From Onchocerca lupi (Eukaryota > Nematoda > Chromadorea > Rhabditida > Onchocercidae): a DNA stretch of 64,000 nt. How positions within the stretch are numbered: the stretch's first letter is position 1; each line of letters begins with the position of its first letter. Below the pieces are notes generated by a model. The model was not told the DNA's origin and made no database searches. It saw only the letters and a program-made list of their open reading frames with translations. This document shows positions 61,056 to 64,000 of the stretch, piece after piece. Where the stretch lies: positions 38,997 to 102,996 of the forward strand of contig JAOVVO010000249.1 in the NCBI GenBank assembly GCA_028564675.1, given 5' to 3'. Position numbers and translations under genes: made by a program.

Positions 61056-63585
61056 GTATGAATTAGTAAAATTTATCATTTCGTCATTTCTTTGAATATT
61101 CAAGCGAGGAAGTAAAATTCAGCTTACAAATAAGTTAGTGAAAGAAAATACCATATTATTATTAATGCACTTGTTAATTTGCTTCCTCTTTTTCACATTG
61201 CCCCGTAAGGAATTGAAACTGATATCTTGGATTTTTCCTTTTCATGTTTTCTTGTGGAAAGTAGAAGAAATGAAGCATAAATTATAGCATTCTTTGCTTT
61301 TCATAATTCATTCTCCTCTCAATATTTTATAAAATGCTGGCATTAGTAATGCTTGCTTTATATAATAATCTTTCATTGATTGTCTCATTGATTATGTTAT
61401 TATAATTTTCGTTCTATTATTTGCCGGCGCTCATTTCTAGAAACAGAATTTAAAACGAAAATTGCCATTTTATATATGTAAAAAGCCGTAAGTTTCATTC
61501 ATGTTTCTCTATTCTCCAAACTAAAGTCGTGAATTGTTTGATTGTGATTTGTTTCAATTGCAGTAATGTTACTCCTGGTCCATACATTTTTTCTTTTTTT
61601 TTTCCAAAAACATCAGCAGAAATTATAATTCAGATGGTAGCAAGCCTAAGCGAACTGAATATAAAATTTTCATATCATGGTGAAAATATATGATTCATGA
61701 ATTTCATTCTATCAAGTCCCTGAAATTATTCATTCAAGCTTGCTCAAATAAATTGTTACAGTAATCTCGCACTGATAGTTTTTTGTATCTATTCAAATTA
61801 ATATAATAGCGAATGTGAATGCTTTTAGTGTTGTTGTAGAGCACTTTGCAGAGCTCTTGGTTTCTAGAGCATTCCTTTTAATGAAATGAAAACAGTAATA
61901 ACTCTTTTACCTCAAAGATAAAAATAAAATTAAACCGAACAGTGAGTTCCTGTTGTGAGAATTCAGAATCTAAATTTGGAAAAATTAATAAAACCTCTAA
62001 TTTTAGACTTTCTCTTAGGAAACATTGTCATTTTAAAATTCAGAACATTGTTATATTTTGCTGTTGAGAATATTCACTCTTGTCATACTTCAACGCCCTT
62101 CTTTTCGTGATTGGCATAGGATTTTTGAAGCATTCTCGAATCCAAGAAATAGAAACGTTCTTTTCCTCTTATTTTATCAATTTTCTTATGTATATCAAAT
62201 TTTTATTGGTTCAATGAATTTTTATTTATATTTGTCATCTGCCAGTTATAATTGCTCACCCAGTTTTTGGCATAACATTTTCTGAAACTATACCTTTCTT
62301 CTGAGGGATGTTAACAAATCATACGTCTCCTTATTATTACTTAATGAATTTTGACGATTGAGAATTGACACACCACAATCTCGACCATTTTCATTTGAAT
62401 TCATTTATGGATTTCAATTCTTACGTAAATGAAAAACTTCTGGATTTCAATGTTTTTAAAATAATTTTATGAGAAAATTTGTCGCAAAAAAAAAAAGAAT
62501 ATTTCGAAACGATAATAATGAGTTGTCACCGCCGGTGGCAATAGCATTAAAGTCATCAGTCGCCCCCTTGTTAAGTCTTTTCGACATCGATTTTTATTTA
62601 GTGGAATGATAGAGTATCAAAGAAGGGAAGGGTATGATATCATCGATTATGATTTCCAAAACCAAATTGATGTGTTGTTCTCGAATCTCAATGTATAAGA
62701 TACTTAGTCCCATCTTGTTCATAAAATCTGACATCCGGCATGATAGTCATTTGTTCTGCAAACGGCAGTGATATTTCTTCGACCTCATTAGCTTTGTCAA
62801 CAACAGCGACAATAATAAGCAGTAATCGAACCATAGGTTGACACTAGAAATTAATGGCAGAGTTGCCTATGTTTCCAGTTACTTATTCAAACTTTATTTC
62901 ATCACTCTTTGTGTACATGGCAGAGAGCCTCTCTTATTATCATTTTGCTAAAAATCATCTTATTTTATTACTAATATTCGGCTAGTTATGAAATCAATTT
63001 TAAAAAAGTCATAATTAGCTTGAAATTGAGGTATAGTTGAATTTAATATACTTTTCTAGGACGAGAAATATACTAGAATGTCGTCTATGTATGTCGTAAA
63101 TGTTCAATTATTATACATATTAAAGCTATCTTCATTTTGATTAATGGCAGAGCGTTTTTAATATTAAAAAATTTTATCATAATTTCATTGGTTATCTCAC
63201 GATCCAAAATTCTGGTATGTTTTCGCCAAATGTACTCTAGCAGTTCCACGGATATTTATGAAAATTGATAAAAATCAAATAACCCATTTGCATAAGTAAC
63301 AATCTTTTATAAAAAGAATGACTAATCATATTTAGGACTTTGCTTTGGTTATTTTTTATTATTTGGAATACAATTGTTTTCAAAAGTTTTCAAAAATTGG
63401 CTTCCTAAACTTGTTAGTTGTAATTGTTCGATGAAAAATAACTTTCTGTCTTCTCAAATCTGAATTCAATATTGCTGTAGAAATTCATATAGATTGTTTA
63501 GATAACGTCATATCCCCATATAATTCGCTAGTCGTCCATCCATCTATTTTCAGCTTGTAAAACAAATTTTTAAATTTCATTACAG
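61056..63585. other. Non-coding, possibly intron
   Basis: AT-rich with no supported exon. If the pieces at 60987 and 63586 belong to one gene, this is its intron. The short open frame 62058-62285 has no motif. Confidence 0.4.
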
Positions 63586-63651
63586 TGAATCTATTGCGTT
63601 GTGTTAGGAAACAACAAACTGATTTGTGGCACGATGTACGAAGAATTGGAG
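63586..63651 (+). CDS. Internal exon of an unrecognised plus-strand gene
   Basis: A TCATTACAG acceptor and a GTAACA donor bound a 66-base exon, phase 1 to phase 1, reading NLLRCVRKQQTDLWHDVRRI. Composition is protein-like and the other frames are poor. The gene probably continues beyond 64000. Family not recognised. Confidence 0.4.
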
Positions 63652-64000
63652 GTAACACTTATTTGGAATCCTTCTCTAAGCAATTTCCATATTGACGAGT
63701 ATCCTATTTTCAGAAAAAGATTCATGCAAGCGATTGCTATCCGAATAAAACAAAAACATCGTTTAGCGCAATCATTTTTGCTTGAGAAATTTCTGGAAAT
63801 GATTTATATGGCAGTCATTTCTTTCCCTTTTTAATTCAAATTTAAACACAAAATTATCCCCCTAATCTTTTAATTAATTAGTATAAAATTTCCAGAATCT
63901 AACAACTGTTTGCAAAAGAAAAAAAAACACGTATGATTAAAAATATGGGTTTTTCCCATCTCTTGAAAAACTGATTGATGTAAATTTATATATATATATA
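63652..64000. other. Probable intron, ends in a TA repeat
   Basis: No supported exon after the donor at 63652. The window ends in an alternating TA tract. The open frame to 63834 overlaps the exon in another frame and has no splice support. Confidence 0.4.

Noticed and set aside
1..64000. Possible bacterial (Wolbachia-type) insertions, tRNAs, rRNA or CRISPR arrays
   Set aside because: No long uninterrupted bacterial-style ORFs, no tRNA T-loop/anticodon combination and no regularly spaced repeats were seen by eye. A tRNAscan and BLAST would be needed to exclude short ones.

Overview
The window looks like nuclear DNA of a nematode, most likely a filarial or other clade III species. It is strongly AT-rich, genes are cut into many small exons by introns of tens to hundreds of bases with T-rich acceptors ending in CAG or TAG, some acceptors sit directly before a start codon (as expected for spliced-leader trans-splicing), and the encoded proteins are animal ones. 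No rRNA, convincing tRNA, CRISPR array or bacterial operon was seen. Exon models were built by hand from frame, splice signal and recalled family sequence, and every internal junction quoted for the five main genes keeps the reading frame.

Left part (1-24 kb). A complete O-GlcNAcase gene (minus, 1268-8363, 22 exons) is divergent from a complete MTMR9-type pseudophosphatase gene (plus, 9819-14753, 13 exons), with about 1.45 kb between the two start codons. Then come two minus-strand genes for small proteins: a secreted LRR-like protein (16328-17589) and an unrecognised cysteine-containing protein (18085-19104, 5' end open). A two-pore-domain (TWK) potassium channel follows on the plus strand (about 19902-24029).

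Middle (24-32 kb). This is a transposon graveyard: a TAA microsatellite, a decayed Helitron on the minus strand (about 25782-30330) in which N-terminal, Rep-region and Pif1-like helicase motifs can be followed in order, and the 3' end of a second Helitron on the plus strand (31161-31838) with its terminal hairpin and CTAG end intact. The two Helitrons share sequence and point away from each other.

Right part (32-64 kb). A complete MIOS gene (GATOR2 subunit of the amino-acid/TORC1 pathway; minus, 32047-38854, 22 exons) is followed by about 13 kb of mostly non-coding AT-rich DNA. That stretch holds a few orphan exon-like pieces, among them a transmembrane exon, a signal-peptide exon and a 74-codon ORF. 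An R3HCC1L-like gene (plus, 51887-56315) comes next, with a duplicated 3' splice site and a probable GC-AG intron. The last 7.7 kb is largely non-coding, with three exon-like pieces that may be the 5' part of one or more plus-strand genes running out of the window.

The genes do not form a pathway cluster. O-GlcNAcase and MIOS both belong to nutrient sensing and MTMR9 to phosphoinositide control, but their proximity is probably chance. The items most worth checking are the near-perfect intronic hairpin at 2795-2865, the Helitron pair, the two GC-AG introns, the splice-site duplication at 53495-53621, and the unrecognised small genes.
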